From Bicyclus anynana (Eukaryota > Arthropoda > Insecta > Lepidoptera > Nymphalidae), in the NCBI RefSeq assembly GCF_947172395.1, contig NC_069087.1, forward strand, positions 17,986,889 through 18,050,888: a stretch of DNA of 64,000 nucleotides. The letters are read 5' to 3'. A program made the position numbers and the translations under genes. Positions 29,880-41,112 of the stretch are shown piece after piece (the first letter of the stretch is position 1; every line of letters starts with the position of its first letter). The notes below the pieces were generated by a model. That model was not told the origin of the DNA and did no database searches. It saw only the letters and a program-made list of their open reading frames with translations.

Positions 29880-30050
29880 TAATCAGCGCAAACCTGCTGT
29901 GCACGCGCATAGCGTAGGACGCCATCTATCCGTCGGCGGCCCGCATTACACCTTTCACGTTGTGCCTCGTGCGAGATAGATGGCAGCGCGCGACAACTGA
30001 TTTATCACCTGCCGACGTTTTTATACGATCCCGTGTAATCCGTCTATTTT
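29880..30050. promoter_or_regulatory. GC-rich island with two opposed GATAGATGGC motifs
   Basis: GGATAGATGGCGTCC on the reverse strand (29918-29932) and GATAGATGGCAGCGC on the forward strand (29974-29988) face opposite directions. Both resemble the core of CTCF sites. There is no repeat match and no frame. Confidence 0.3.
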
Positions 30051-30362
30051 ATTTAATAAAATTATTGTATAAAGATATTTTTTTATCATAATTAATAGTT
30101 TTTTAAAAAAGAAAAAGTAACATTGAAGATGTATTTTATCCCGGTGTTATGAAAAACTAAAATAAGTAAGAAAATTACGTACTATGGGTATTATTTACCC
30201 ATTACAACTGTAAACAAGTAAAAGACGAAGAGTCAATAATATATTGCCAATGTGATATGTAGAGTAAAGTTGCCCCCAAGGATATAATACAGTCATAATT
30301 AACGCAAGTGTACGACTTACGTACTTTGTAGTGGTACAAAATAGTATAGTAAGCCCTACAAT
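30051..30362. other. AT-rich sequence, no gene
   Basis: Nothing recognised. Confidence 0.35.
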
Positions 30363-30510
30363 ACATCATCATCATCATCATCATCATCATCGTCATGTCA
30401 GCCAATGGACGTCCACTGCAGGACATAGGCCTTTTTTAGGGACTTCCAAACATCACGATACTGAGCCGCCTGCATCCAGCAAATACCTGCGACTCGCTTG
30501 ATGTCGATTA
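30363..30510 (-). mobile_element. RTE-like LINE 3' end fragment
   Basis: A CAT-repeat tail (nine units with one change) precedes the terminal block of the LINE (GGACGTCCACTGCAGGACAT, CATCACGATACTGAGCCGCC). It breaks off near the DDIKR codons. Confidence 0.75.
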
Positions 30511-31009
30511 GGTAGGTATTATTTAGAGACTGAACACAGCAAAGCTGCTTGGTGGCAGCAATACTTCTCCGGACAACGTCCATTAAAAATGCTCTACTAA
30601 TAAAAACAATAATTACAATGTTAATAGGTGCGCAAAAATTTTATTTATTAGCATTGCTTATAAAAAAAATACTAAACAAATATCTATACCAACGTAAACA
30701 CTGAGTGTGTTGTTAAAAAAACTAAACTTTGATATATCCGGGATTCATTACAAATTGAAGCAAATGAATTGTCGAAAGATTTATTCTGTTGGTGTTTTGT
30801 TTGATACGACGCGGATTGATCAGATTCATTACAGATTAATTTGTTTATTTGAAAGTTTGGAACTATAATTAATTAGCTGTTAGATGTAGCTGTTTTAACG
30901 TTGCGTATCGGAGATTCTGAGCGTGTGATTGAAATGTTACAGTTTTGTATGAAAGGAACTGAAATGTAATGATTTAAGAAGTGTTTAGATTTTTAATTCA
31001 ATGACAAGC
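30511..31009. other. AT-rich sequence, no gene
   Basis: Nothing recognised. Confidence 0.35.
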
Positions 31010-31250
31010 GCTATCTTATCTAAGATGGAAGCGGGCTTAATTGGAAGTTATTCTAACTACACCACTGACGGTTTCCACGTGGTATACCGGATCACTTTGC
31101 GGTATTCGTCACGGCTGATGACTACCAACAAACATGACTCGAGCCAATTTTCAAGTTTATTCTACCCTCAACAGCTTTTGATTGGCAGTACCTACTTCTT
31201 TGGCGATAAGATGGTAACTAGCTACGGCCCAAGCCACCACCAGACCAGAC
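31010..31250 (-). mobile_element. Degraded SINE, family D
   Basis: AAGATGGAAGCGGGCTTAAT, GACGGTTTCCACGTGGTATA and GATGGTAACTAGCTACGGCC follow family D order with much divergence. The tRNA-like head is lost. Confidence 0.5.
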
Positions 31251-31263
31251 TTGATTCAATTTT

Positions 31264-32200
31264 TTTATAATAATAATAATAATAATAATAGCCTTTATTC
31301 CAATAACCAAATTACAAAAATACAAATTACAAATACATAATAATACAAATTACAATACAAATTACAATACAAATGATACAAATATGTCAATATGCAATAA
31401 ACAAATGTCAATATAAAATCAAATTATTATTAACGTCAATTTGGTAATACTCGTATTTTATTCTATTTTCTTTGTCTATATTATATTATGATGTCAATTT
31501 AATAATTTACGATTATAAGTATGTCAGTGTTTTTATGTTGTTATTGGAGCACCCAGTTTTGGGTATAGGCCTCCTCCATCTTTTTCCATTCAATTTTATC
31601 TCTCGCAAGTCTAGTCCAATTTATACCCGCCGTGTCAGTGAGGTCGTCGCGCCAGCGGCGCCGCGGTCTGCCTCTCGGTCGGCACTTATCGCGTGGGTAC
31701 CAGTGAAGCAGCTTTTCCGTCCATCGTCCATCCGTAACTCTTGCGATATGGCCTGCCCAACGCCATTTAAGGAGACATGCTAGTTTTGCCGCGTCAATTA
31801 TTTTTGTCTTACGTCGAATACATTTGTTTTTAATTTTATCTTTCAGCTTTAGGCCTAGCATGCTCCTTTCCATTGTTCTTTGGGTTACTTGTATTTTATT
31901 GATTATTTCCCTAGTGATCGGCCAGGTTTGACAGCCATAGAGTAACGTAGGTGTCACTACCGAATCCATTACTTTCTTTTTAAGTTTTATGTCCATTTTT
32001 GATTTAAAAATATGTTTCATGGACCAATAAGAAGACCAAGCTTTTTTGATTCTCCTTTGTATTTCTTCAACATAATGTCCTTTGAACGTCATGTTTTGCC
32101 CTAAATAAACATATTCATCTACGTATTTTATGTTGATACCTTTTATTAGGATAGTTTTTTGGTCTCCATTTGTCATTACGCATGTTTTTGCAGGGTTCAC
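31264..32200 (-). mobile_element. 5'-truncated LINE with 219-codon open frame
   Basis: The reverse-strand insertion runs from 32200 to a TAT-repeat tail at about 31268. It is flanked by TCAATTTT at 31256-31263 and 32201-32208, a probable target-site duplication. The 3' UTR (31264-31540) is AT-rich and includes an ACAAATTAC-type short repeat at 31313-31380. Confidence 0.75.
31541..32200 (-). CDS. Endonuclease/reverse-transcriptase LINE ORF, C-terminal part
   Basis: The frame is open for 219 codons from the truncation point, so there is no true start. Blocks are VYLG (RT motif E, residues 31-34), VVTPTLLYGCQTW (81-93), VTQRTMERSMLGLKLKD (105-121), LKWRWAGHIARVTDGRW (144-160) and RPRGRPRRRWRDDLTD (174-189). 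These match the ends of RTE-like LINE proteins but are clearly different from the other family here, for example in its DGRW-TEKLLHWYPRD block. The RT catalytic aspartates and the endonuclease are absent. The intact frame and target duplication suggest a recent insertion. Confidence 0.8.
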   Translation of the reverse strand: MNPAKTCVMTNGDQKTILIKGINIKYVDEYVYLGQNMTFKGHYVEEIQRRIKKAWSSYWSMKHIFKSKMDIKLKKKVMDSVVTPTLLYGCQTWPITREIINKIQVTQRTMERSMLGLKLKDKIKNKCIRRKTKIIDAAKLACLLKWRWAGHIARVTDGRWTEKLLHWYPRDKCRPRGRPRRRWRDDLTDTAGINWTRLARDKIEWKKMEEAYTQNWVLQ

Positions 32201-32209
32201 TCAATTTTA

Positions 32210-32429
32210 GTATATATAAAATTTTAATTGACTCAGATATGTGCCTGTAGCCAATTCGCACGTTGATTATCTTTGTCTTCAAACGCTAACGCTTAGAAAA
32301 TTAAAAAATGAATGGGAATGACATTCACAATCGACAGGTTGCCCATACATTTTGTTAATTTTCGAAGGGTTAACGTTTGAAGAAAGAAAATCGACGTGCC
32401 ACATGGCCACAGGCCCTGTTCTGTTGATA
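32210..32429. other. Unclassified sequence
   Basis: No gene. AT-rich. Confidence 0.35.
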
Positions 32430-32525
32430 GGGGTTAGAAAGTTGGTGGTATTACACCTCCGAGACTCGGAGAGCGCGTTAACCCTTTGGCCCTGATCATT
32501 ACCATTAGTATCTGATCGTAACAGA
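32430..32525 (+). mobile_element. SINE family C fragment
   Basis: GGTGGTATTACACCTCCGAG and GCGTTAACCCTTTGGCCCTG match the body of the family C SINE at 10572-10620. Confidence 0.55.
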
Positions 32526-32634
32526 ATCAAACATCTCCCTATGCCTGCTAAACAGCATTGACAAAGTTTGGTGGGTCTACGCTCCTAAAAGAACCTGCCA
32601 GCCTAATTCACTAACCTTAACCGTATATGTTACA

Positions 32635-32755
32635 TGAGATATACGAAATTGAGATTCTACGTAGCAAATGTCATGTGGCGCCTATTGGTGGATATCATAC
32701 AGTAGGTAGGTGACATGACGTTGATAATAAAGAACAAAATAGTGAATAGGTCAGC
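32635..32755 (+). repeat. Unclassified repeat F
   Basis: AGATTCTACGTAGCAAATGT and GGTGGATATCATACAGTA recur inverted at 52914-52970. TAATAAAGA.CAAAATAGTGAAT recurs at 53187-53210. It is old interspersed repeat, class unknown. Confidence 0.5.
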
Positions 32756-33146
32756 TAGTCCTTCTAATGGAAATTTCAAATGGGTTTGATAATAAAGCTA
32801 CATACCTACCTACCAATTTGGTATTGCAATGCGAAAAACCAACAATCGGAGATATATGACAAAATCAAGAATACCCGCATCTTTGGAAAACGGCTAATTA
32901 ATAAAACTTAAGCCATAAATAAAGTGCGGGGGTGGCTGTTAGCAAAAACTGTTAGGATCATAAAGCTGTCAGCAGATGAGGCACTGCCTTTGTTGCGATG
33001 TAACGTCGGCCGATAAATCTATTGCGAGACAATTTGGACTCCGCGCTGGGCGGACCGGCTTCTTTCGGTACGACTTTTGGTACGACAAATTGTTATGCGC
33101 CGTTCTATTGGACCAACAGTGGTATAACTACGCCTTTCAAGCTTTA
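32756..33146. other. Unclassified sequence with GC-richer patch
   Basis: The patch 32970-33100 (CTCCGCGCTGGGCGGACC) has no recognised origin. No gene. Confidence 0.3.
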
Positions 33147-33330
33147 AGCCTCAATAGCTCAACGGTAAGAGCGGTTGGACACATCACCGAGGGGTGGTGG
33201 TTCAATCCTCACGCCGTTGGTCTATTTTCGTACCCACTCCTAGCACAGCCTTTCTACTAGTTGGAGAAGAATGGAAGAAAGACCTTGCATTATGGAGGGC
33301 CATTTTAAAATATAATGATGATTTGTAGTT
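33147..33330 (+). mobile_element. tRNA-derived SINE, family B
   Basis: The head AGCCTCAATAGCTCAACGG (A-box region) and GGTGGTTCAATCCTC (B-box-like) lead into GTTGGTCTATTTTCGTACCC. It ends with TATAATGATGAT. The head of a second copy is at 56199-56298. Confidence 0.7.
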
Positions 33331-33369
33331 CTAGCTTCATAATCTTGGTCATTATCAGACTATTTTGAC

Positions 33370-33455
33370 TACAGGGCCAGGCCTTTTCTTCTTCTAGGAG
33401 AGGAGATAAAGAGCATAGTCCCACCAAGCTGCTCTTCGTATACGGTTGGTGGGCT
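33370..33455 (+). mobile_element. SINE-like tail fragment
   Basis: CTTCTTCTAGGAGAGGAGAT and ATAGTCCCACCAAGCTGCTC match 26370-26460 in part. Confidence 0.35.
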
Positions 33456-33481
33456 TAATAACAATAAGATTACAAAATTAT

Positions 33482-33552
33482 TCATCATTAACAACCCATA
33501 TTCCGCTCACTGCTGAGCACGAGTCTCCTCGCAGAATAAGAGTGGTTAGGAT
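33482..33552 (-). mobile_element. SINE family A tail fragment
   Basis: AACAACCCATATTCCGCTCAC and GAGTCTCCTCGCAGAATAAG are the 3' part of family A in reverse. The remainder is missing. Confidence 0.6.
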
Positions 33553-34069
33553 ATTAACATTATGACTTACTTTAAAAATTCTGCTTACTATTGAGAATCC
33601 GTGATTTTGTCTCTGTACCCGGCCGCGGCACCCACACAGTGAATCTATGGAATTATCAGTTACGGGAAAATATGTAAAAACATTCCTCGATCACCAGAAA
33701 TAGCTTTATAGCAATCCTTCATCGTGAACCCGCACCCTAAAAGCTTATAAATGAACATCTAATGGTGATTAGTGGTCGGGTGTCGTGAAGCTGGCCATCT
33801 AGACAGGATATATTAATGTGGGCAAGTGTGCAATCTTATAATAATAGTTATTAAGATTTTTTGCATGATTCGGACATTGAATCCTGGACCACATTACCAA
33901 TTGCTGAACTAGCTAACCACGGAGTCAGTGAGGCAACTCATTAATCCAGTGCCAGTAACCAAAACAAAGCCTACGTTAAAAACAACGTCAAAAGCAGGGT
34001 TCATTAACCGCACAATGGCCCGTCATACAAAATGAGGAATGTGGGCTGAATCAATAATTACGTACATAC
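33553..34069. other. Mixed sequence with old SINE and LINE scraps
   Basis: CCGCGGCACCCACACAGTGA at 33622-33641 resembles the 3' UTR of the LINE at 18410-18440. At 33868-33950 the reverse strand resembles a tRNA-like head (CCGTGGTTAGCTAGTTCAGC). Both are weak. Confidence 0.3.
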
Positions 34070-34330
34070 ACGATATTTACGATTATTTACGATCATCACC
34101 GCCTCTACCCAACCCTGCGCTGCTCGGGGAAAAACACCCCCGTATCAGGCCCGAGGCGAGTCGATGTGCCCCATAAATAATAAATACTAGCACGGTGCGT
34201 CTGCAGATAATGGTAATTTACGATTCGCTACCATTGGCGTCAAATCTTTGGCAGCGGTCGGCAGATCGACGTTGGGGGTTTTTGTGACCCGCGCGCGCCT
34301 GATGAAGTGTTAAATCCGATGTTCGCTCGC
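34070..34330. promoter_or_regulatory. GC-richer island with three TTTACGA sites (candidate enhancer)
   Basis: TTTACGA occurs at 34076, 34086 and 34217, and CCATAAATAATAAAT at 34171. TTTACGA/TTTATGG forms are bound by Abd-B and Caudal class homeodomains in flies. The island is unique in the window with no open frame. Role inferred from motifs. Confidence 0.3.
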
Positions 34331-34969
34331 TGTGTTCTATTTGTTTGATGGAAAATTGTACGAATATCATTCGTGTTAGTTAGGACAACGAAATTATTAA
34401 TCAAAACATTATACAGTGCCTTTAAATACAGAGATTAAAGAATGATTACCTACATACCAAAAACACGAAACATTAATTTTTATTTGGACAACGATCGCGC
34501 CTGTTGAAGTTTAATAGTCACTTGCTTTACTACCTGTTTATACTCGTATGATGAAAAAGTGTACGAAAAAAGTTATGGTTTGGTTAGTTTTTATTTTTAA
34601 AATAATTTTATATATTTTAAGAACGTTTGTCATATATTTATAAATATTATCAATATTCTCTTTCCTCTCTATGCGGAAAATCTATGTTAGTACGATAGAT
34701 GTTAATTTGAAAACGGAGGTAAAATGTATTAAAAAACAACAAAAATATATAAATTACCTAATTTGATTTGAAGCTGTCCATCACCATAATGGCTCAAATA
34801 AGCACAGTAAAGACAAACTGACCTAACTAAATTTTCCAAAAATAGCTGCCGTAATTTGTGTCTTTGCAATGAATTTATGACAAGTCTATAGAGTATCTCA
34901 ATTTACTAATAACTAATAAATTAAGACCTAACATGATTTTAAGTATACAAACAATTAAAGCATTTCAAT
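34331..34969. other. AT-rich sequence, no gene
   Basis: Nothing recognised. Confidence 0.35.
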
Positions 34970-35300
34970 TAGAATATCACATCTCCATTCAAAAGCAGCA
35001 GCTTAAGCGGCATTCAAATCAGAATGGCGGATCTCGAAGTCTATTATTTCACGTAACTCGGGAACAAATAACTCACGGAGCGTCGATCGGCGGTAAAATA
35101 GGAATAAACGGCGTCGCCCGCCAGGCGGTTCGAATAAATTACAAAGATATATTATTATTAAAATTTTGGGCGCGAACTTTGTAGCATTAACTTGGGCGAT
35201 ATCGGCCCCGCGCCGCGAGAGGGTTGACTTGTGACTAAACTGCCCATAAATATACCTTTTTGACAATGTTATGCTCGTATCATTTTAATTATACCCCTCC
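34970..35300. promoter_or_regulatory. GC-richer repeat-free island
   Basis: About 330 bases with CGTCGCCCGCCAGGCGG, GATATCGGCCCCGCGCCGCG and CATAAATATACC. It is flanked by AT-rich DNA and matches no repeat here. Two short overlapping frames show no domain. Candidate conserved non-coding element. Confidence 0.25.
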
Positions 35301-35360
35301 GCTTGATATGTTTGCCGCAAGTGAACTTTACAGTTGACTTTCCTTACTGGTACACCAAAA

Positions 35361-35400
35361 ACTAGCGGACGCCCTCAATTTTGTCCGCATGGAAATATAT
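35361..35400 (-). mobile_element. Helitron-like 3' end, reverse orientation
   Basis: ACTAGCGGACGCCCTCAATT with TGTCCGCATGGAA following is a diverged copy of the terminus at 27371. Confidence 0.45.
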
Positions 35401-37079
35401 TTTTTAAAACTATTTCTACGTCTCTATACTTAACGAATATTACAATAAAGCAACAATATACTGTTACGTAACACTATAATAAGCTTAAGTCTCCTTTTCG
35501 AAATCTTAAGAAGTTCAGCAGTACTGATTGTATTGTTAATCTTCCAGTAATACAAGCTAAGTTAACAAGCTAAGTAGAGAGAGTAAGAGAGTATATACCA
35601 AATTTTTGTTCAGATCGATTGAGTCGTTTTTGCATAGTAAAAGGTATGGTTGCATGGTACGCACATGAGACATTACTATGGGCCTGGTGATAAAAGGGCA
35701 TTTTTCAACACATTTATAATAAGGCTAAGTTATTCAAGGAGAATTTTAGAAATAATATGAACGATTCCTTCTAGTAATAATCTTGTAAGATTCTATATTT
35801 TATTTGAATTGAGAGAAGGTATGAAAGAAGAAAAAAAGAATAGAATGTAGATTCTAGTACTTTTAAGATATTTTTTGGGATGCAAAATAAAGTTTAGAGT
35901 ATAATTATAAATAAAAAAAAATAGAAGTAGGTAACACAATTTGAGAATTTACCTAATACAACCTGTACCGAAGCTGTGACTTTCTATGTTAAACAAAAAA
36001 TACCGTTTCTGTTAGGTAGGTTCTAAAGTATCTACGTGAGATTAAGCCGATAGCAAAATAAAATATATTTTGGGAGTCCTCGATCGTGGCGATTGAGAGA
36101 TACTACGGAACACTACGGAACCCGACTTCCGCTGTAAATCACTCCGAAGGTGAGAAGAATCTACCACAAATCGCGCTCATTAGGAAAATCGTCATGAAAA
36201 ATGTTTAGAAATGTTTATTTTTTTATTCACTAATGATTTAATGTTGTATCTAAATTAATATTTATACGAGTACATTAAAGAACGTCTTCTTTCTTAAAGC
36301 TTATGTGAAAAAGCACACTAGATCGGATTGGACATTCGTTGTTATTTTTTTTAATGTCTATTTCTGTATGTGGTACTCGTCTAAGTAAAAGAAAAATATT
36401 GATTCTCATTACTTTTTAGTGCATAAATTGCATTTATTTTTATTTGTATTGAAAATAAATAAATAAAGTATTTAAAACGAAAGATCACTTAAAGAAACAG
36501 TGCCACCTAGCCGTAATATGTTGAACTGTATTGATTGCAACGATTTCATATGGCCATCGACCCTAGTGGTCAGTGGGCGCTTGAAGCTCCATCTCTATAT
36601 TGTCTTCAGAACTATATTGATAACGACATTATTTTCCTAGTTTTGCATTAGGTACCTACCCATCATGGTTAGTAATAAATTGATAAAAATAAATGTAAGC
36701 AATAATAAAAATTGACACACATATTTGAAGCAATAAATAATAATAATAGTCGTTAAAATTATATCCAATTGTAAACTGTCACAAAATTGACCTTATCGGA
36801 TTATCATAATTTAAAACTACTACTATAATATTATGTTCGAAAATGTCGCTTTCAAGCGATATTTGTACCTATAGTTATTTTATAAATGAAAAATAATAAT
36901 ATGGTCCATGACCATATATCTAGCGACATCTGACTGTACAGCTACAAACTACTTCGGTAAACGAAGATGAACAAAATACACGATGATTTAATAGGTGCCA
37001 ATATTTTGCGCCGCAAATTTTTTGCAGAAGATTATAAACGCTCTTCATAAATAATGGAAAACAGTTATCACGTGAACCG
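35401..37079. other. AT-rich sequence, no gene; one CTCF-like site
   Basis: GGCTAGGTGGCAC on the reverse strand at 36501-36513 is CTCF-like. The remainder is AT-rich with no recognised repeat or frame. Confidence 0.35.
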
Positions 37080-37340
37080 AATGATTTATACTCAACACTC
37101 GCGCGCAGTTGTTTAACACGGCCGCTAGATGGCGCTGGCCGGCTAAGTGGTGCTATTTTCTCGTGTACTTAGCTCGCCGTTGACCGCGTTGCGTTATTTA
37201 TCGCGCCATTACAACGGGAACCCTTAAATCATCACGTGACGCCCTTCCACGTACACCTTATAGACCTCAACATCACGTGTAACTCTTATTTCCATACACA
37301 TAAAGGCGGTTTTCGTCAAACAAGCCTCAGTTGTCGCCCG
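37080..37340. promoter_or_regulatory. GC-richer island with CTCF-like site and two CACGTG boxes
   Basis: CCGCTAGATGGCGCTGGCC at 37122-37140 is close to the Drosophila CTCF consensus. CACGTG E-boxes lie at 37233 and 37274. There is no repeat match and no frame. It could be a boundary or enhancer element. Motif-based inference. Confidence 0.35.
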
Positions 37341-39340
37341 TACGTGGCCTAATGAATGGCAGACGCGCTCCTAAACTTTTTTTTGCTCCTTTATGAAATT
37401 GTTCAGAGAGCACTTAGCAGGAAAATCTATTAGACAGACGGCGGGAAATAAAAATGAAGTATTTCGCAGCTCTACAAGCCAGTTGACTCTTAACGATGCA
37501 ATTTTTGTGAAACAATTCGAAACTTTCATGGCCGCTTCTAAAATTAATGTCGCTTTTACGTAGATAGGTCCTACTTATTTTTGAAATTTTAATGGAATTT
37601 ATAATAGTTTAGTAATAAAGGTATGGTCTTATTTACCTTCTGAGCCTTGTTAGCATGATCCTAATTTCTGTCGAAAAAATTCAGCTCAATTACACGTCTA
37701 CCATTTAGGTATACATACCTACTCCAAACATTTAATATCATGAACATTATCATCAGTCCATGGAAATCAACAGTTCATTCCGCTTGTTCCTCTTGTCAGG
37801 ACATGCCTCTAGTTCTTGTAAGAATTCCTCTGCCTGCATTCAGTGGTTCAGACACGTTTTATGTCGGCGTTCCTTATGGGCTAACTTTTATAGCTGTTTT
37901 CAATACTTGGAACCCTTCTGTGGATCTCGTCATCTTTGCTTCCATCAAGGACGATTCCTAGCATCTACCTACGTTAGACGTGTCTTCTTTTGAGTCTTAT
38001 ATTTATCGACCATTGTAGTAGATCAATAAAATTTCATCATTGGCAAAACACAATATTGGAAGGCTACTGTAAAAAAAGGAAAATTACAAATGGAAAAGCG
38101 AATAATTAATATAAAATATTAACCTACTCCAGATATGTAAAGCTTACCTGTAAGTGAAGTACGAATTCCACAACCCAATTAGATAACAACAAAAGAAAAA
38201 GCGAAAAGGGATACGCTGTAGCAACTTACAATGATTCAGAATTAAGGCGCACGCAACATCACAAGGATACCCTTTGAGATGAAAATATAAAATGTGACAA
38301 ACGCAAAAACACGGGCCCAACAAAGCGCATATATTAGGGGCATTATCGTCTTGCCCAACAAAAGGTTGGAAAGTCGAGTTTCGCACGTATCGTGTTATCA
38401 CCGGCCTGCGCAACCCTTACGTCGAGGGCGCGCGACCAAGGAATAAGCGACTCGCGATCTAGACTTCAGGTAGCGATAGAACTATAGCCGCATGAGGCTA
38501 CGCCTCATACATTATGTAGGACGTGTTTTCTGCATGCCCTGTAAAGTGTTACTCTGTTTATAGGCGATGTTCTACAATCTGCTAGTTCCATCAATGTATT
38601 ACTAAAAAACAAAACAAAAATACTTCCATCGCTCTTCATCAGACCTTAAAGCACTGGCTTATAATTTAAACAAACGTGAGATCCAGGGACAAAGTATTAA
38701 CTACTGTAGACGTTGTTATTACTAAATACTTATTTTTTGTTGTTTAGCTTTTAAGTTTAACCGTAACAGGGTTGTCATTTTTAAGTTTTTTTATTTGTTA
38801 AATATTATTTGCTATTACAATGTTAAGCGTACATGTTAAAAAGGTGTATTATAAATAAAAGCAAAAACTGTGTAATTCTGACGATATTATACATACAAAT
38901 TGATACCTACCTTTTTTGAAATCGATTAAAAAGTGATTGTGACGTCTTCAGAGAAGATGGTATTTTTTTATTTCTGCTCGGGCTGTACAAAATTTTAACG
39001 TTTTTGAACTTTTAGGTCGATAATGAGGTACCTACGTGAGACGGTAAAATCTCTGTACGTCGATGTCTTGGACCGACAATTTACTTTGCAGGGAGAATTA
39101 TCAGAAGTCGTTCAAATGATTTATGTACACAATTATTGGGTTATTCAGGTACGATGTTTTGCGATCCGATCGCGATAGCGCGGAGACAATGAGCCTTCAG
39201 TTAATGCTGTTTGAAGGCTCCGAAGGAGGAACTGGGAGACAGGTGGTGGAGGCTATACGAGTGATATTGGTTAGAAATTAAGTATACTTACTGACGGATA
39301 CAGTGGTTTGCTTAAGGTTTTTGGCTAGGGTAAGCATTAG
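37341..39340. other. Unique AT-rich sequence with one GC patch
   Basis: A GC patch lies at 38380-38470 (CGTCGAGGGCGCGCGACC), with a small hairpin ATGAGGC/GCCTCAT at 38492-38508. Several frames under 90 codons lack domains. Confidence 0.35.
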
Positions 39341-39595
39341 CAGCTGTGATAGTCCAGTGGATAGGACCTAGTTGCCTTTGATTCGGAGGGCGTAGGTTTG
39401 AATCCGGTATTCGGCAGACACCTCCTACTTTCAGTTATGTGCATTTTAGGCGTGTCTAAACGGTGGAGGACAAACATGGTGAGGAAAAATGCATACCTGA
39501 GAATTTTCTTAATTCTTTACGTGTGTAAAGCCTGCCAATCCTGGCACTATGGACTATTAGCCTTACTACTTTTATTTTGAGAAGAGTAAGGCTAA
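39341..39595 (+). mobile_element. SINE family A, degraded
   Basis: The head CAGCTGTGATAGTCCAGTGG and B-box-like GGTTTGAATCCGG are clear. Internal deletions shorten the body, and it joins a LINE fragment at about 39600. Confidence 0.65.
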
Positions 39596-39599
39596 TAAA

Positions 39600-39912
39600 T
39601 CTGCGTTGTCGAATCAGAAATTAAGAGATCCGCTGAAGAACCAAAGTCACTGATATATACACTCAGCGAGTCGCGAAGCTGAAGTGGCAATGGGCAGGCC
39701 ACATAGTTCGAATAGCCGATGGACGTTGGGGTCTCAAGGTGCTGGAATGGCGACCACGCACCGGAAAGCGCAGTGTTGGTCGACCTCCCACTTGGTAGAT
39801 CGAAGACATCAAACGGGTTACAGGGAGCCGCTGGATGCTCGCGGCTCGAAATGCAAGAGGCGTATGTCCATCAGTGGACGTCCAACGGCTGTTAATGATG
39901 ATGATGATGAAC
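39600..39912 (+). pseudogene. RTE-like LINE 3' end relic with ATG tail
   Basis: It begins at the RNEE region (GAATCAGAAATTAAGAGATC) and runs through GGGCAGGCCACATAGTTCG and ATGGACGTTGGGGTCTCAAG to CAACGGCTGTTAATGATGAT. About 20 bases are missing before ATGCAAGAGGC. Confidence 0.7.
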
Positions 39913-40849
39913 GCTAATTAGGTTGATAAATTTGAAAAACAATCCAAAATATTAAATCAATCTAGAACCTTTAACATCCCATTATCAAAGTCGATTCAAA
40001 ATCGCTCATCTTCATAAAATGGCAAGCTATATGGGCGCAATACAAAATATTAATTGCAGGCATCGCATCTGTCACTGTGCCCGGGGTAAAGGAGTCCGTC
40101 GGAATTGATCGCTGCACTTTATTGGAGGTGGGCCGGCATCTAGACTCACGAGATATCGACTGATATAGGACTAGCTTTATGTACCGCCTCCGACACTTCC
40201 CGATACTTTAATACACTACCGTTTTTGAACATGGGGTGTTGTGACTGTTGTTGGACTTTTACTTTGAATGAAATTCGTCATTAGGTATAGCCAATATCTA
40301 TACTGTATAGCATACGAATAAAATACACAACCTATACAATTATACGGTTTTTATGAATTTACTTTAATGTAACTACCGATATCTGTCTTACAGATCAGTT
40401 CATTCCCAGACTTCCCTACGATAAAACAGTTTATTTACAATCATTTCAATTTATTTTATCATTTTACAATACCGCAGGAAACTTTTTTTCAATATTTTTT
40501 TTCACTAGTATTTTCATGGTCGGTACCTAAAGTAATTTAAAAAAAGAGTAAGGAAATTTTCAAAAAACTGATTTTTGAAAGAAAATTGGCGGAGCAATCG
40601 ACAAAGATAGGAGGCGGAAAAGTTGAAATTCGAAAAATATACGTCAAAATCTATAAAATTTCTATTTACAACAACTTTCCAGGTACCTAAAGCTTCCAAA
40701 TTTCGTATAATAACTACGTATGTATTGAATGTGGAAGTGGACGTAGACGAATCCTCGATTTTTCACAGAAAATACGAAATTGTGTGTGAAGAAAGGAGGT
40801 CTGACCCTGTAGTAGGCCATTTATAAATTGCTGATAATGTAAATGTAAT
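39913..40849. other. AT-rich sequence with GC patch
   Basis: The patch 40065-40210 (CTGTGCCCGGGGTAAAGG) is repeat-free. Short frames at 40514-40826 show no domain. Confidence 0.3.
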
Positions 40850-41112
40850 AAAGTGGCAATGGGTGAGGCACATACTTGGAAGAGCCGATGGACGTTGGAG
40901 TCCCAAGGTGCTTGAATGGAGATCCCGCACTAGAAAGCGCAGTGTCAGTCCCCCCACCAGGTGGACTGACGACATCAATGATCAAGCTAGTCGCAGGGAT
41001 TCACTAGACGCAGGTGACTCGGGATCTTGATGTTTGGAAATCTCTACAAAAAGCTTATATGTCCTGTATTGGACGTTCATCAGCTGATATGATGATGATG
41101 ATGAATGATGAA
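40850..41112 (+). pseudogene. RTE-like LINE 3' end relic with ATG tail
   Basis: It starts in KWQW-(G/V)-H (AAGTGGCAATGGGTGAGGCA), continues through GATGGACGTTGGAGTCCCAA and the RPPTRWTDDI equivalent, and ends ATCAGCTGATATGATGATGA. An insertion (ATGATC) and other lesions break the frame. Confidence 0.7.
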
